A stretch of DNA of 41,636 nucleotides from contig DQFC01000029.1 of NCBI GenBank assembly GCA_003531665.1, positions 42,420 through 84,055 of the forward strand, written 5' to 3'. Position 1 is the first letter of the stretch. Each line of letters begins with the position of its first letter. Under the pieces are notes generated by a model. That model was not told the origin of the DNA, made no database searches, and saw nothing but the letters and a program-made list of their open reading frames with translations. A program made the translations under genes and the position numbers. The DNA comes from Candidatus Collierbacteria bacterium (GTDB taxonomy: Bacteria; Patescibacteriota; Microgenomatia; UBA1400; MFAQ01). Positions 7,783 through 16,288 of this stretch are shown here, piece by piece.

Positions 7783-8484
7783 TTATTTCATTGCATAATC
7801 TACAGCAGCTCCGGCAAGAATATCGGCACTGTCATGTAACTTGATGGATGGTTTAATATGCTCGGCAACAATTGATAATTCAGTACATCCAATTATGACA
7901 CTTTCGGCGCCTCTAGCCACTAGCGAATTGATTACTTTCGTTAGCTCCCGGTTATCTATTACCGAATAACTGCCCCCCATGACATGAAGAATAATGTTGT
8001 TTAGATCGATCTGAGCCATGTCATCGACTTCGAGAACTTCAATGTCTTTAGTACTTAAGAGTTGACCATATAACTGTTTTCTATGACTCTCCTCGGATGC
8101 GAGCACACCGACTGTCCGAACGTGAGAGTCGACAACACTGTCAACCGTAAGGGAAATCATGTCCAGAATGGGAATTGAGATTTCGTCTTTGAACTCCGGA
8201 AGTAATGCATATAAGGTGTTGCAAGCAATGATAATGACATCGCAGCCAGAATTCTGAAGAACATCTAAGCCATGTTTAAATTGGGTTCTTAACGAGTCGT
8301 TATCGGTGCTGCCTTTTTCCGAAAAACCTTCTAGAGGTAGACTATATAGAATTGTTGGCGGATAGTCAGTGTCTTGGATGGCATGGTACTTAAATTGAGC
8401 ATGGCGAAGCATCCGAATGTAGACATTTGCTCCCGCAATGGGACCCGAACCCCCGAGAACGCCGATGGTTTTGTATTTAGTCAT
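7783..8484 (-). CDS. Aspartate/glutamate racemase family protein
   Basis: This 233-aa protein belongs to the cofactor-independent Asp/Glu/hydantoin racemase superfamily. The N-terminus has the typical GVLGGSGPIAGANVYIRML. The two catalytic cysteines sit in IIIACNTLYALLPEF and VIIGCTELSIVAEH. The length is normal for the family. It would interconvert D- and L-amino acids, probably aspartate or glutamate, for example for peptidoglycan, but the substrate is not readable. It is the first gene of the nadE operon. A purine-rich AAGGTGGG directly abuts ATG 8484, closer than a normal Shine-Dalgarno. A metabolic link between aspartate racemisation and NAD synthesis is not evident. Confidence 0.85.
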   Translation of the reverse strand: MTKYKTIGVLGGSGPIAGANVYIRMLRHAQFKYHAIQDTDYPPTILYSLPLEGFSEKGSTDNDSLRTQFKHGLDVLQNSGCDVIIIACNTLYALLPEFKDEISIPILDMISLTVDSVVDSHVRTVGVLASEESHRKQLYGQLLSTKDIEVLEVDDMAQIDLNNIILHVMGGSYSVIDNRELTKVINSLVARGAESVIIGCTELSIVAEHIKPSIKLHDSADILAGAAVDYAMK

Positions 8485-8520
8485 CCCACCTTAAATCATA
8501 AGTGATATGAAGCAATTCAT

Positions 8521-10881
8521 CTACCCAAAGACGATCTTGACCACATCGTCCATGCTCTTGGCGAAGTAAAATTTGAGATCTTTTTTCACCTTTTCCGGCA
8601 AATCGACCATGTTCTTTTCGTTTTCTTTGGGAAGAATAACCTGTTTGATACCGGCACGATGGGCGGCGACCACTTTTTCGCGGACACCGCCGATCTCCAG
8701 AGCCCGACCCCGCAGAGTAACTTCTCCGGTCATGGCCAGATCTTTGGGAACCGGCTTTTTGGTAAAAGCGGAAATGATGGCGGTGGTAATGGCCAATCCC
8801 GCACTCGGACCATCTTTAGGAACAGCTCCTTCCGGTACATGAATGTGAATATCGGACTTGGCGATTTTTTCTTCTTTTATGCCCAGCTCGTGACAGTGAG
8901 AGCGAACGTATGAATAAGCGGCTTTGGCTGACTCTTTCATGACGTCACCAAGCTGACCGGTAAGGGTGATCTTCCCCTGACCCGGCATGAGGGCAACTTC
9001 GATAAAGAGAATATCTCCACCGACTTTGGTGTAGGCAAGCCCCGTGACCAAACCGATTTGATCAGTATCCTCCGCAAGAGTATGACCATACATTATGGGT
9101 CCGAGATATTTATGAATGAGTTCTTTAGTTACAATTATCGGAAGGTCTTTGCCGGAAGCCTTGACCTTGGCGACCTTGCGCATGACTGAAGCAATCTGAC
9201 GCTCCAGATTTCTAACCCCTGCTTCACGGGTATAGTATCGAACTATATAGCGAAGCATGGGAGAACTTAGATCGACGTCTTTGGGTTCTAAGGCATTTAC
9301 TTCGGCTTGTTTTTTGAGTAAATATTTTTTGGCGATATGGAATTTTTCTTCTTCGGTGTAACCGGAGAATTCTATAACCTCCAATCGGTCCCGAAGTGCA
9401 GGTGGAATGGTATCCAGGACGTTGGCTGTCGTAATAAAAAGAACCTGGGATAGATCATAGGGAATATCCAAGTAGTGATCTTGGAAAGCAAAGTTTTGCT
9501 CGGGATCTAGAGCTTCAAGAAGGGCCGAACTGGGGTCACCACGAAAATCTGCACCGATCTTATCAATTTCATCGAGCATAAAGACCGGATTATTTACCCC
9601 ACTGTCTTTTATGGATTGAACAATGCGCCCCGGCATAGCCCCAACATAAGTACGACGGTGGCCACGAATCTCAGCTTCGTCTTTGACTCCGCCCAAAGAC
9701 ATTTTGACAAATTTACGGCCAATGGCTTTGGAGATGGAACGGCCAACTGAAGTCTTACCAACACCAGGTGGACCAACAAAACAAAGAATAGTCGGAGGAA
9801 CGGCTGACTGCTTCTTGGTACTCTTAACCATATCTGACTTAAGCTTTAGAACAGCGATGTATTCCAAAATTCTTTCTTTGACTTTCTCCAGTCCATAGTG
9901 ATCCTGATTCAGTATTTTTTCCGCTTTGGAGAGCGAGTAACTGCTTCTGGTGTACTCTCCCCAGGGAAGCTCGAGCACTGTTTCTATCCATGTCCTAAGA
10001 TATGAAGTTTCCGGATTATGTATGGATAGTTTGGCCAGACGATCGAGCTCTTTGGATACTTTGGCATGAATTTCCTTTGGAAGTTTGGCTTTTTTGAGTT
10101 TTCCCTTAAGTTCACCAATTTCTTCTTCTTCGCCCCCCTCTCCCAGCTCTTTTTGAATTGCCCGCATTCTCTCTCTGAGCACCGCTTCTTTCATGCTTTC
10201 GTCAAATCGTTTTTGAGTTTTGTTCTCAATTTTTTTTTCAAGCTCCAAGATTTTTATTTCTTCATTGAGGCGTTTACATATGAAGTTTAATCGGCTTTCG
10301 GTAGAATTGTCCTCCAACAGCTTTTGTTTCTCGTCATTCTTTATTTCCAGAACGGCGGAAATCTGATTGGCTATGAGAGTTGGATCGGCACTACCGAAAA
10401 TTTTGGCTAGAATACCTGGATCGACATTGGTTTTCCCTAAGTCCTGAGCTCTTTTTATTTCCGCCACGGCACGATTTCCCAAGGCGATAACTTCCGGAGA
10501 AATTTCAGCGGACTCCTCAATGTTTTCGACCACCGCCCACATGCGGCCATCCCGACTTTCCAACTCCGTAATATTGACTCTGAAAAGCCCTTTGACGATT
10601 GCATGAAGTTCATCGTTAACAGGAAGAGTTTTGATTATTTTACATACCGTGCCTGTTGAGTAATAATCTTCTCTACTTTCGGCGGTAGCTTTGGCATCTT
10701 TTTGAGAAGCAAAACAGACCTCCTGATCGTTGGCAAAAGCTTCACTAATACCCGAAATCGAGGCTGGACGCCCGAAGGTGAGCACCGCCTCAGTATCCGG
10801 GAAAATTACTCCTTCTCGAAGTCCAATAAATGGTACCAGGCTGGTTTGGGATAAGTCGCTTTTAACTTCGTTTTCGGCCAT
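8521..10881 (-). CDS. lon: ATP-dependent protease Lon (LonA type)
   Basis: The 786-aa cytosolic AAA+ serine protease degrades misfolded and regulatory proteins. Domains in order: LON substrate-binding domain (~12-205, [19 protein letters not shown]), coiled-coil region (~205-300), AAA+ module with Walker A GPPGVGKT at 370-377 and Walker [11 protein letters not shown], and the protease domain with Ser693 in [11 protein letters not shown] and Lys736 in [11 protein letters not shown]. The Ser-Lys spacing is the usual 43 residues. ATG 10881 has no Shine-Dalgarno, and a -10-like TAAAAT lies 8 nt upstream. Confidence 0.97.
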   Translation of the reverse strand: MAENEVKSDLSQTSLVPFIGLREGVIFPDTEAVLTFGRPASISGISEAFANDQEVCFASQKDAKATAESREDYYSTGTVCKIIKTLPVNDELHAIVKGLFRVNITELESRDGRMWAVVENIEESAEISPEVIALGNRAVAEIKRAQDLGKTNVDPGILAKIFGSADPTLIANQISAVLEIKNDEKQKLLEDNSTESRLNFICKRLNEEIKILELEKKIENKTQKRFDESMKEAVLRERMRAIQKELGEGGEEEEIGELKGKLKKAKLPKEIHAKVSKELDRLAKLSIHNPETSYLRTWIETVLELPWGEYTRSSYSLSKAEKILNQDHYGLEKVKERILEYIAVLKLKSDMVKSTKKQSAVPPTILCFVGPPGVGKTSVGRSISKAIGRKFVKMSLGGVKDEAEIRGHRRTYVGAMPGRIVQSIKDSGVNNPVFMLDEIDKIGADFRGDPSSALLEALDPEQNFAFQDHYLDIPYDLSQVLFITTANVLDTIPPALRDRLEVIEFSGYTEEEKFHIAKKYLLKKQAEVNALEPKDVDLSSPMLRYIVRYYTREAGVRNLERQIASVMRKVAKVKASGKDLPIIVTKELIHKYLGPIMYGHTLAEDTDQIGLVTGLAYTKVGGDILFIEVALMPGQGKITLTGQLGDVMKESAKAAYSYVRSHCHELGIKEEKIAKSDIHIHVPEGAVPKDGPSAGLAITTAIISAFTKKPVPKDLAMTGEVTLRGRALEIGGVREKVVAAHRAGIKQVILPKENEKNMVDLPEKVKKDLKFYFAKSMDDVVKIVFG

Positions 10882-10889
10882 AGTTAAAG

Positions 10890-10919
10890 ATTTTAGCAGA
10901 TGAGTGAATAAATTGCTAA
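10890..10919 (-). promoter_or_regulatory. Candidate lon promoter (TTAGCA-18-TAAAAT)
   Basis: On the minus strand, TTAGCA (10919-10914) and TAAAAT (10895-10890) are separated by 18 nt. The -10 ends 8 nt before ATG 10881, so the message would have almost no leader, which matches the missing Shine-Dalgarno. The -35 match is weak. Confidence 0.4.
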
Positions 10920-10923
10920 CCCA

Positions 10924-11025
10924 TCAAAAGATGAGAAATCTAAGTCCTAAAAGAATTGTAGCCATTATGGTAAGACAGGTGATAATGAAAAAAAATGAGA
11001 TCGAGAATTTTTGCCTGGGTGACAT
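10924..11025 (-). CDS. Predicted 33-aa single-pass membrane protein
   Basis: The short frame begins at ATG 11025, one base after the stop of the upstream gene, and ends at TGA 10924-10926. It encodes a basic N-terminus (MSPRQKFS) followed by one hydrophobic helix (FFFIITCLTIMATILLGLRF) and ends LIF. The tight spacing after the upstream stop suggests translational coupling. No family is recognisable. The hydrophobic, compositionally coherent product supports a real gene, but a chance frame of this length cannot be excluded. Confidence 0.45.
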   Translation of the reverse strand: MSPRQKFSISFFFIITCLTIMATILLGLRFLIF

Positions 11026-11026
11026 A

Positions 11027-11482
11027 TTATTTAACTACTTCCAAACTCCTTTCTTCCGACCAGAGATGGCCACTTCCCACCTTTGCATAAGCGCGAAAAA
11101 ATACCAGGCCCGGTTTATCAAACCTGATACCTAGCTCGAAATCGCTTGGGAGACGATATCGACCATTGGTGTAATCGGGTTGAGAATATGGATAGCCGAC
11201 TGCTTGAGGTGAGTCCATTTTTGTCAAGGCGCTGGGACTAGACTGATAACCCCAATAAATGGTGGAAAAAGAAGTTGACAGATCAGGACTTGATTGAACA
11301 TGCCAAAAGAATGACCCTTTACCGCCTATGGTGACAGACTCGGGGTAGGAAATAAGCTCGACAGACAGCTGAGAAGGTCGAGTCTCTTTCAAGGCCACTT
11401 GGGCATTTAGATAATTTATGTAAACCAACAAAAGGAATACTGCTATGCCGATAAAGATGTAATATAAAATCTTTGGTTTCAT
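11027..11482 (-). CDS. Membrane-anchored extracytoplasmic protein, unknown family
   Basis: With ATG 11482 the protein is 151 aa. A TTG at 11494 in the same frame is an alternative, but it would lie inside the promoter. An N-terminal signal anchor (YYIFIGIAVFLLLVYINYL) is followed by a beta-rich domain with many aromatic and Ser/Pro residues (SFFWHVQSSPDLSTSFSTIY; FDKPGLVFFRAYAKVG). It reads like an Ig- or carbohydrate-binding-like fold exposed outside the membrane. I do not recognise a family. It is divergent from the polysaccharide deacetylase gene, with start codons only 24 nt apart, and is followed by the 33-aa membrane protein. Co-regulation with the deacetylase in envelope work is plausible. 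Confidence 0.65.
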   Translation of the reverse strand: MKPKILYYIFIGIAVFLLLVYINYLNAQVALKETRPSQLSVELISYPESVTIGGKGSFFWHVQSSPDLSTSFSTIYWGYQSSPSALTKMDSPQAVGYPYSQPDYTNGRYRLPSDFELGIRFDKPGLVFFRAYAKVGSGHLWSEERSLEVVK

Positions 11483-11493
11483 GAGTTTAAACA

Positions 11494-11501
11494 ATTATAA
11501 T
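11494..11501. promoter_or_regulatory. Bidirectional -10 element ATTATAAT between divergent genes
   Basis: ATTATAAT reads as TATAAT on both strands, shifted by two bases. On the plus strand it ends 5 nt before GTG 11507. On the minus strand it lies about 11 nt before ATG 11482. The -35 regions are weak on both sides. The layout fits divergent, nearly leaderless transcription. Confidence 0.4.
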
Positions 11502-11506
11502 GTCTT

Positions 11507-12388
11507 GTGAGAAAAAATAGTATTACCGTTCAAGAAATTATTGTCGGATTGATGCTTTTATTGGCAGTTGTCTACTTTTTGGGACAGACAATTGTTTCCA
11601 AAAAGGTTGTCTTCCCGGAGATTGTCGAACAGATACTTGCTCCATTAATTAGTCCCAGCATTACACTTACCCCATCTCCAACACCGAGAGCGCGTACGCT
11701 TGCGGAGATGGATAAACTTTTTGGTCCCTGTGTGAATCTGCCGACACTCATGTATCACCATGTAGAACCGGAGGCAGTTGCCATAAAGAATAAGCGTGTG
11801 GGGTTGAACGTACCACCCGAAATGTTTAAGAAGCAGATGGAGTATTTGATTAGCAACAATTATTCGATAATAACCCCGAAAGATTTGATTGATTTTTTTG
11901 ACTCCGGAAAGGTTCTGCCGGCAAAGCCGGTGATGATTACCTTTGATGATGGATATGTAGATATCGGAGACGTGGCTTTTCCAATTATGCGAGAGATGAA
12001 AATCAAAGCCACCATCTACATTCCCACTGGTTTAATGGAAAACTTTTCTTACCTGACTTGGGCAAAGATAGAGGAGATGAAATCTTCTGGTCTTATTACC
12101 TTCGGAAACCATACATGGTCTCACAAAAATGTAGGGGCGGATAGGGAGGTGGTCAAATACGAAATATCGACGGCCGACGGACAACTCTCCGAAAAAGGAC
12201 TCGGCGATCCAAAAACCTTCGTTTATCCTTATGGCCTGGAGAATAACTCTACCGAAAAGCTGCTGGACGAAATGGGGTACCAGCTGGCCTTCACCACGGT
12301 ACCCGGAAGAGTGATGTGCGAAAAACGAAGATTGTCACTTCCTCGTATCAGAATTGGGAATGCCTCCTTATCCGTTTTTGGATTATAA
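11507..12388 (+). CDS. Membrane-anchored polysaccharide deacetylase (NodB-type)
   Basis: The 293-aa protein has an N-terminal signal anchor (EIIVGLMLLLAVVYFLGQTI), a Pro/Thr-rich linker (ITLTPSPTPRAR) and a NodB homology domain. Metal and catalytic motifs are visible: MYHHVEP, VMITFDDGYVDIGD with the Asp pair, GNHTWSHKNVG for the HxxxH-like metal site, and FVYPYG. Family members remove N- or O-acetyl groups from cell-wall or capsular polysaccharides, so an extracellular role in envelope modification is expected. The start is GTG 11507, with TATAAT 5 nt upstream. It converges on rarA. Confidence 0.88.
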   Translation: MRKNSITVQEIIVGLMLLLAVVYFLGQTIVSKKVVFPEIVEQILAPLISPSITLTPSPTPRARTLAEMDKLFGPCVNLPTLMYHHVEPEAVAIKNKRVGLNVPPEMFKKQMEYLISNNYSIITPKDLIDFFDSGKVLPAKPVMITFDDGYVDIGDVAFPIMREMKIKATIYIPTGLMENFSYLTWAKIEEMKSSGLITFGNHTWSHKNVGADREVVKYEISTADGQLSEKGLGDPKTFVYPYGLENNSTEKLLDEMGYQLAFTTVPGRVMCEKRRLSLPRIRIGNASLSVFGL

Positions 12389-12406
12389 GAATTGGGAAAG
12401 TCTAGA

Positions 12407-13564
12407 CTATTTCTGAAAATATTTTTTATCCTTGAGTTTTTCCGGTAGGAGATCCTCTTTGGAGTACATATCGTATCCCGAACCATAACCGAGTCCCTTC
12501 ATGAGTTTGGTAGGGGCATTGCGAAGATTCAAGGGAATTGGAAGATTGCCAAATTGACTAACATCGGCCTGGGCGGCACGAAGAGCGTCATAAGCAGAAC
12601 GATTTTTGACACAGCCGGCCAAGTACGCAACGCCGTGTGCCAGATTGATGGCGCATTCCGGATAGCCGATCTGCTGACAGGCCTGGAAAACAGCGTTGGC
12701 GACTACCAGAGCAGTGGGCTGAGCAACTCCAATATCTTCACTGGCGAAAATAACCATGCGACGGGCGATAAAAAGAGGGTCTTCCCCACTATCTACCAAA
12801 CGGGCGAGGTAGTAAATGGCGGCGTCCTGATTACCGGATCTCATAGATTTTATGAAAGCGGAAATGACGTTATAGTGCTCCTCCCCTTTCTTGTCAAATC
12901 TGAGGAATTTGTTCTGAATGGCATTTTTGAAGTTGTCTATTGTGAGAGCCTTGTAAAGATTGAAGGTGGACTCGATTAGCCCAATGGCCTGACGGGCGTC
13001 CCCATTGGCAAATTCCGATAGCCACTCCCGGACGTCATTATCCATCTTGGTTTTTAAAGCTTTGGTGGCCCGATCAATAATTTTGGCGATATCCTCGGGG
13101 GAATGTTCCTTGAGAACAAAAACCCGGCACCGGGAAAGTAGTGGGGGAATAATTTCGAAGCTGGGATTTTCGGTGGTGGCACCGATCAAGGTGATTTTTC
13201 CGGATTCTACGAACGGTAAAAGAAAATCCTGCTGGGCTTTGTTGAAACGATGTATTTCGTCCAAAAAAATGACGATAGGCTTGATAGCTTTGTTCTTCTC
13301 CCCTGCTATCTGACGTATGTCGTCTTTGCCGGCCGAGACGGCTGACAACTCATGAAAATCAGCATCGATGGCATCGGCGTAAATTCTGGCGATAGTGGTT
13401 TTTCCGGTTCCAGGGGATCCCCATAGAATAAAGGAAAAGATCAATTTGTTTTTGATGGCCAGACGGAGAGGTTTGCCCTCCCCCGTAAGGTGCTCCTGGC
13501 CGATGAACTCCTCCAGATTTGAGGGTCGGATACGGGAAGCCAGTGGTTCGACTGATTTGGTCAT
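12407..13564 (-). CDS. rarA: Replication-associated recombination protein A (RarA/MgsA AAA+ ATPase)
   Basis: The 385-aa protein of the RarA/Mgs1/WRNIP1 family is a clamp-loader-like ATPase acting at stalled replication forks. It opens with the typical [20 protein letters not shown]. Walker A is GSPGTGKT at 49-56, and Walker B is LDEIH at 101-105. Sensor 1 is in [14 protein letters not shown], with an arginine-finger region [14 protein letters not shown]. The C-terminal tetramerisation domain includes [18 protein letters not shown] and GYDMYS near the end. Length is slightly short for the family (~420-450 aa). Start ATG 13564 has no Shine-Dalgarno. Confidence 0.94.
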   Translation of the reverse strand: MTKSVEPLASRIRPSNLEEFIGQEHLTGEGKPLRLAIKNKLIFSFILWGSPGTGKTTIARIYADAIDADFHELSAVSAGKDDIRQIAGEKNKAIKPIVIFLDEIHRFNKAQQDFLLPFVESGKITLIGATTENPSFEIIPPLLSRCRVFVLKEHSPEDIAKIIDRATKALKTKMDNDVREWLSEFANGDARQAIGLIESTFNLYKALTIDNFKNAIQNKFLRFDKKGEEHYNVISAFIKSMRSGNQDAAIYYLARLVDSGEDPLFIARRMVIFASEDIGVAQPTALVVANAVFQACQQIGYPECAINLAHGVAYLAGCVKNRSAYDALRAAQADVSQFGNLPIPLNLRNAPTKLMKGLGYGSGYDMYSKEDLLPEKLKDKKYFQK

Positions 13565-13596
13565 GTTCGGTATTTGTTTGGGTTAATCTTAGTTTA

Positions 13597-14601
13597 TCAG
13601 AAGTGTGAGAAAATAGCATAAGCTCTATCTATTTTAGTAACGGCATCACTCAAACGCTTTTCTTTACTTCCGGACACGATAATAAAATTTGATTTGTTTT
13701 CCTTTAATATTTCAATGAATCGATGATGCATCTTGGTCCTGATATGTTCTCCGTCTCTAGTACCGTCCTGAACAAAAGGAATGTCGATATCCGTAAGAAT
13801 GTAAAGAAGGGGCTTCTCTCGCTTAACCGTCTTCTCCATTTTCTTACTTTCTTTACCGACATAGCGTTCGTGCCAAAGGGTAGTAGCGAAAGCATCCGTG
13901 TCGCAGATGAGCAACCTATTGGCCTTTTTTAATAAAACGTTTTCGAGATGGTTTTGGGTAGTTGCAATATGAACAAACTCGTCTGTTTTCCATTCAGAAG
14001 AGTACTGAGAATACATTTGGCCTTCGTAGTAGAGACGACCATACTCCGGCACCCAAACTGTGTGATAGAAACGGGCGAGATCTTGGGCTAGAGTGGTAGT
14101 ACCGGTGGACTCTGCACCAAGTACAACAATCTTCCGGGTGAAATAACCTCTTGTGGCCTGTGGTAGATAATCCCAGTATTTGTCCAAATCGGACCTGATT
14201 TTGGATGCGCTAATTGGGAATATGTTTCTTTTCAAATCCACTAAACAATGGTGACTGCCCATGAATTTGGCATATGGTTCACCGTAGAGTTCGGAGGTAA
14301 ACACTGCCTCAGGGGCAAAACCCAAAAACTTAATCGTAAGATCGGCCCAGGCTTTGGAGACATTGGTAGAGTCCGAGTCGAGAGAGGCGTCGTGATTCAA
14401 GATACGCACTTCCACTTTGGGAAAAGTCTCTCTGATCCACCCGGCTCTAATCTCGGCCGGAATGAGATATCGATCGGTTTGACAGACAATGACGGTTACC
14501 GAAGCGGAGTTCTTGAGGGCAGTCTTGATTAAAAATTGATGGCCTTTGTGAAAAGGATAAAACTTACCGATAACGAGACTTGTCCTATACTTTTTTTGCA
14601 T
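13597..14601 (-). CDS. nadR: NadR-like bifunctional NMN adenylyltransferase / ribosylnicotinamide kinase
   Basis: In this 334-aa protein, residues 1-~150 form an NMNAT domain with GKFYPFHKGH (HKGH at 18-21) and ISASKIR at 130-136. Residues ~155-334 form a ribosylnicotinamide kinase-like P-loop domain, with GAESTGTT at 162-169 and LLICDTDAFATTLWHERYVG. It would phosphorylate nicotinamide riboside to NMN and adenylate NMN to NAD. The N-terminal helix-turn-helix of enterobacterial NadR is absent, so it is an enzyme rather than a repressor. The start lies 17 nt inside the end of pnuC, the classical NR transporter partner, and translation is probably coupled. Confidence 0.92.
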   Translation of the reverse strand: MQKKYRTSLVIGKFYPFHKGHQFLIKTALKNSASVTVIVCQTDRYLIPAEIRAGWIRETFPKVEVRILNHDASLDSDSTNVSKAWADLTIKFLGFAPEAVFTSELYGEPYAKFMGSHHCLVDLKRNIFPISASKIRSDLDKYWDYLPQATRGYFTRKIVVLGAESTGTTTLAQDLARFYHTVWVPEYGRLYYEGQMYSQYSSEWKTDEFVHIATTQNHLENVLLKKANRLLICDTDAFATTLWHERYVGKESKKMEKTVKREKPLLYILTDIDIPFVQDGTRDGEHIRTKMHHRFIEILKENKSNFIIVSGSKEKRLSDAVTKIDRAYAIFSHF

Positions 14602-15256
14602 ACCCTTTTAGGGTTTTTGACCAGTCATAAACTCCCTTGAAGGCGTTTATCAGGAAGAAGGCGTAGAGCAGAGCAAGAAAAATAACACCTTTTTGGTAGT
14701 AGAGAAAAACCCCAATGATATCGACAATAATCCACAGATACCAGTTCTCGATTTTTCTTTTGACCAGATAGACATTGGCGACGAAGCTTGCCGCCGTGGT
14801 AAAGGCGTCCATAAAAGGAAATGAGGCGGCAATGGGGAATAGAACCGGAAAAATTAGATGAATGTTGGACATGAAGCTACTCAAAGCATAAGTGAGTATG
14901 GCAATAGAGACCAACCCGATGAGGTTAAAGTTTTTACTGGCCCGACTAATGACCAGCTCGCTATTGGTATCTCTTTCTTTGGTAGCCGGATGAGTCCAGA
15001 CCCACCAACCCCAGAAGCCCGTGAGAAGATAGTAGAGCTGCTCAAATAGGTCGGAATAAAGCTGGATTTGGTAAAACAGGAACCCGTAAAGAACTACCCC
15101 CACAAGTCCGATGGGCCAGGAAAAAACCTTGTTTTTGGCGGAGAGATAGACCGACCAGCCGGTGAAGATAGTGCCGAAAAACTCGATATAACTCATGGGG
15201 TAATTGAGGATGGTAAAGAAAATGGTGTCCACCCCAAAGAAGTTTTGTATGGTCAT
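14585..15256 (-). CDS. pnuC: PnuC-type nicotinamide riboside transporter
   Basis: The 223-aa integral membrane protein belongs to the PnuC family, which imports nicotinamide riboside by facilitated diffusion trapped by phosphorylation. Family motifs include PMSYIEFFGTIFTGWSVYLS, FSWPIGLVGVVLYGFLFYQI, YLLTGFWGWWVWTH and NWYLWIIVDIIGVFLYYQKG. Six to seven hydrophobic helices are visible. ATG 15256 is used. The alternative ATG 15196 would cut a region that matches the family. It is transcribed with nadR, which would trap the imported riboside. The promoter overlaps a palindromic operator. Confidence 0.93.
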   Translation of the reverse strand: MTIQNFFGVDTIFFTILNYPMSYIEFFGTIFTGWSVYLSAKNKVFSWPIGLVGVVLYGFLFYQIQLYSDLFEQLYYLLTGFWGWWVWTHPATKERDTNSELVISRASKNFNLIGLVSIAILTYALSSFMSNIHLIFPVLFPIAASFPFMDAFTTAASFVANVYLVKRKIENWYLWIIVDIIGVFLYYQKGVIFLALLYAFFLINAFKGVYDWSKTLKGYAKKV

Positions 15257-15273
15257 GGTGTAAGTTATACACC
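15257..15273. promoter_or_regulatory. Second palindrome at the pnuC start (GGTGTA-N5-TACACC)
   Basis: A perfect inverted repeat with six-base arms and a five-base centre abuts the pnuC ATG and contains the -10 hexamer. It may be a second repressor site next to the 15279-15297 palindrome, or a 5'-end structure. Its half-site GTGTA/TACAC resembles the centre of the site at 34497-34515. Confidence 0.5.
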
Positions 15274-15292
15274 CTATTTAGTGTCCTGTCAA
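15264..15292 (-). promoter_or_regulatory. pnuC-nadR promoter (TTGACA-17-TATAAC)
   Basis: On the minus strand a consensus -35 TTGACA (15292-15287) is followed after 17 nt by TATAAC (15269-15264). Only 7 nt separate the -10 from ATG 15256, so the transcript should be leaderless or nearly so. Both hexamers lie inside palindromes, indicating tight repression. Confidence 0.75.
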
Positions 15293-15297
15293 CACTA
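15279..15297. promoter_or_regulatory. 19-bp operator-like palindrome TAGTGT-N7-ACACTA upstream of pnuC
   Basis: The perfect six-base arms flank CCTGTCA (plus strand) and cover the -35 of the pnuC promoter. The same twelve arm bases with the same 7-bp spacing recur at 34497-34515, on the promoter of another NMNAT gene. It lies only 4 bp before the start of the divergent methyltransferase gene, which could be co-regulated. Confidence 0.72.
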
Positions 15298-15301
15298 TCT
15301 T

Positions 15302-16123
15302 ATGGAATATAATGTGTTTATGGATGATATTGCGAACCCACAACGTTATTTGGAAAGAATGAGTAAACCCCTACAGGAGAAGCTGAAAATTGCCAAATAT
15401 ATACCTAGTGGAGCCAACAGTCTCTTGGACGTGGGCTGTGCGGACGGCACAGTTACTTTGGCATTGGCGGATATGTTTCCGGAAATGAAATTTGTGGGAA
15501 TTGACCTGAACGCGGACTTTGTTAATATGGCCCGAGAGAGAATTGGAGAGAGGAAAAATGTAAGCTTTGAGCATGGATATTTACGAGAGAGACTGAGTAA
15601 TCCTGAAAAGTTTGATGTTGTCCTTTTCTGCTCAGTTCTTCATGAATTCTATAGCTACGGAGAAGGGATCTCGACAATTGTCAAAGCCCTCTCCGATGCC
15701 CATGAAATACTAAACAAAGGAGGAGTCCTGATTCTGCGTGACATGATCTTGTATGACTACGCCGATAGATCTGAACTTTGGGTGGAAGAGATCAAACGGA
15801 AGGTAACAACCAAAGAAGAAATCCGACATCTTCTGGTGGATTTTGAAACAATATTTGGCCCCATAAAAACAATTAAACAGCTTAACCACTTTCTACTGAA
15901 ATATATGTATGAAGATAATTGGGAAAGAGAGGGTAAGGAAAACTATGTGCCGGTTTCATTTGAACAATACGATCAGATATTTAAATTGCTGGGAATGCAA
16001 GTATTGTTCCAAAGATCATCCACGATCCCCTACCTGAAGGAAAAATGGACAAGTGATTTTGGGTTCTCGGAAGCGGAACTCGAAAGCTTCAGATCGACAG
16101 GTATTATTGTCGCCAGGAAATAA
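15302..16123 (+). CDS. Class I SAM-dependent methyltransferase
   Basis: With ATG 15302 the protein is 273 aa. A longer upstream frame exists but only shadows pnuC. Rossmann motif I is SLLDVGCADGTVTLALADMF, followed by an acidic loop (KFVGIDLNADFVNMARERIG), motif II-like FDVVLFCSVLHEFYSYGEGI and a post-motif GGVLILRDMILYDY. The C-terminal third has no recognisable signature. The substrate is unknown. It is divergent from pnuC-nadR and shares the 45-bp intergenic region containing the palindromic operator, so a role linked to NAD (for example nicotinamide methylation) is possible but unsupported. Confidence 0.8.
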   Translation: MEYNVFMDDIANPQRYLERMSKPLQEKLKIAKYIPSGANSLLDVGCADGTVTLALADMFPEMKFVGIDLNADFVNMARERIGERKNVSFEHGYLRERLSNPEKFDVVLFCSVLHEFYSYGEGISTIVKALSDAHEILNKGGVLILRDMILYDYADRSELWVEEIKRKVTTKEEIRHLLVDFETIFGPIKTIKQLNHFLLKYMYEDNWEREGKENYVPVSFEQYDQIFKLLGMQVLFQRSSTIPYLKEKWTSDFGFSEAELESFRSTGIIVARK

Positions 16124-16156
16124 CCATTCCTTTTTCCGGCTAGCCAGACGGACAAG

Positions 16157-16185
16157 TTGACAGGTGAGCTGATTTCCTCTAGACT
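16157..16185 (+). promoter_or_regulatory. Candidate promoter TTGACA-17-TAGACT
   Basis: A consensus -35 at 16157-16162 and a 4/6 -10 at 16180-16185 with 17-nt spacing would start transcription near 16192. That is upstream of the hairpin/T-run at 16235-16257 and the small genes from 16289. Confidence 0.4.
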
Positions 16186-16234
16186 GGATTTCTGGGAATG
16201 AAGAAAACCAGAAACATATCGATTCACATTAAAA

Positions 16235-16257
16235 AGGCCGCAGGGCCTCTTTTTTTT
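16235..16257 (+). terminator. Rho-independent terminator or attenuator
   Basis: The stem AGGCC/GGCCT with a GCAG loop is followed by a run of Ts broken by one C (CTTTTTTTT). It lies about 110 nt after the methyltransferase stop and 32 nt before the next start codon. It can end the methyltransferase message, or act as an attenuator for the downstream pair if the 16157 promoter is used. Confidence 0.8.
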
Positions 16258-16288
16258 GACGATTTTTATCGAAAGGGGGTGAGAATTG

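Noticed and set aside
12399..12408. Perfect palindrome AGTCTAGACT between convergent genes
   Set aside because: Only 10 bp, no T-run and no second copy noticed. Likely chance.
12554..12979. 141-aa plus-strand reading frame
   Set aside because: Shadow of rarA, whose motifs on the minus strand are unmistakable.
15068..15301. Longer start of the methyltransferase inside pnuC
   Set aside because: This part is antisense to pnuC, lacks domain similarity and would bury the pnuC promoter. ATG 15302 gives a complete methyltransferase.
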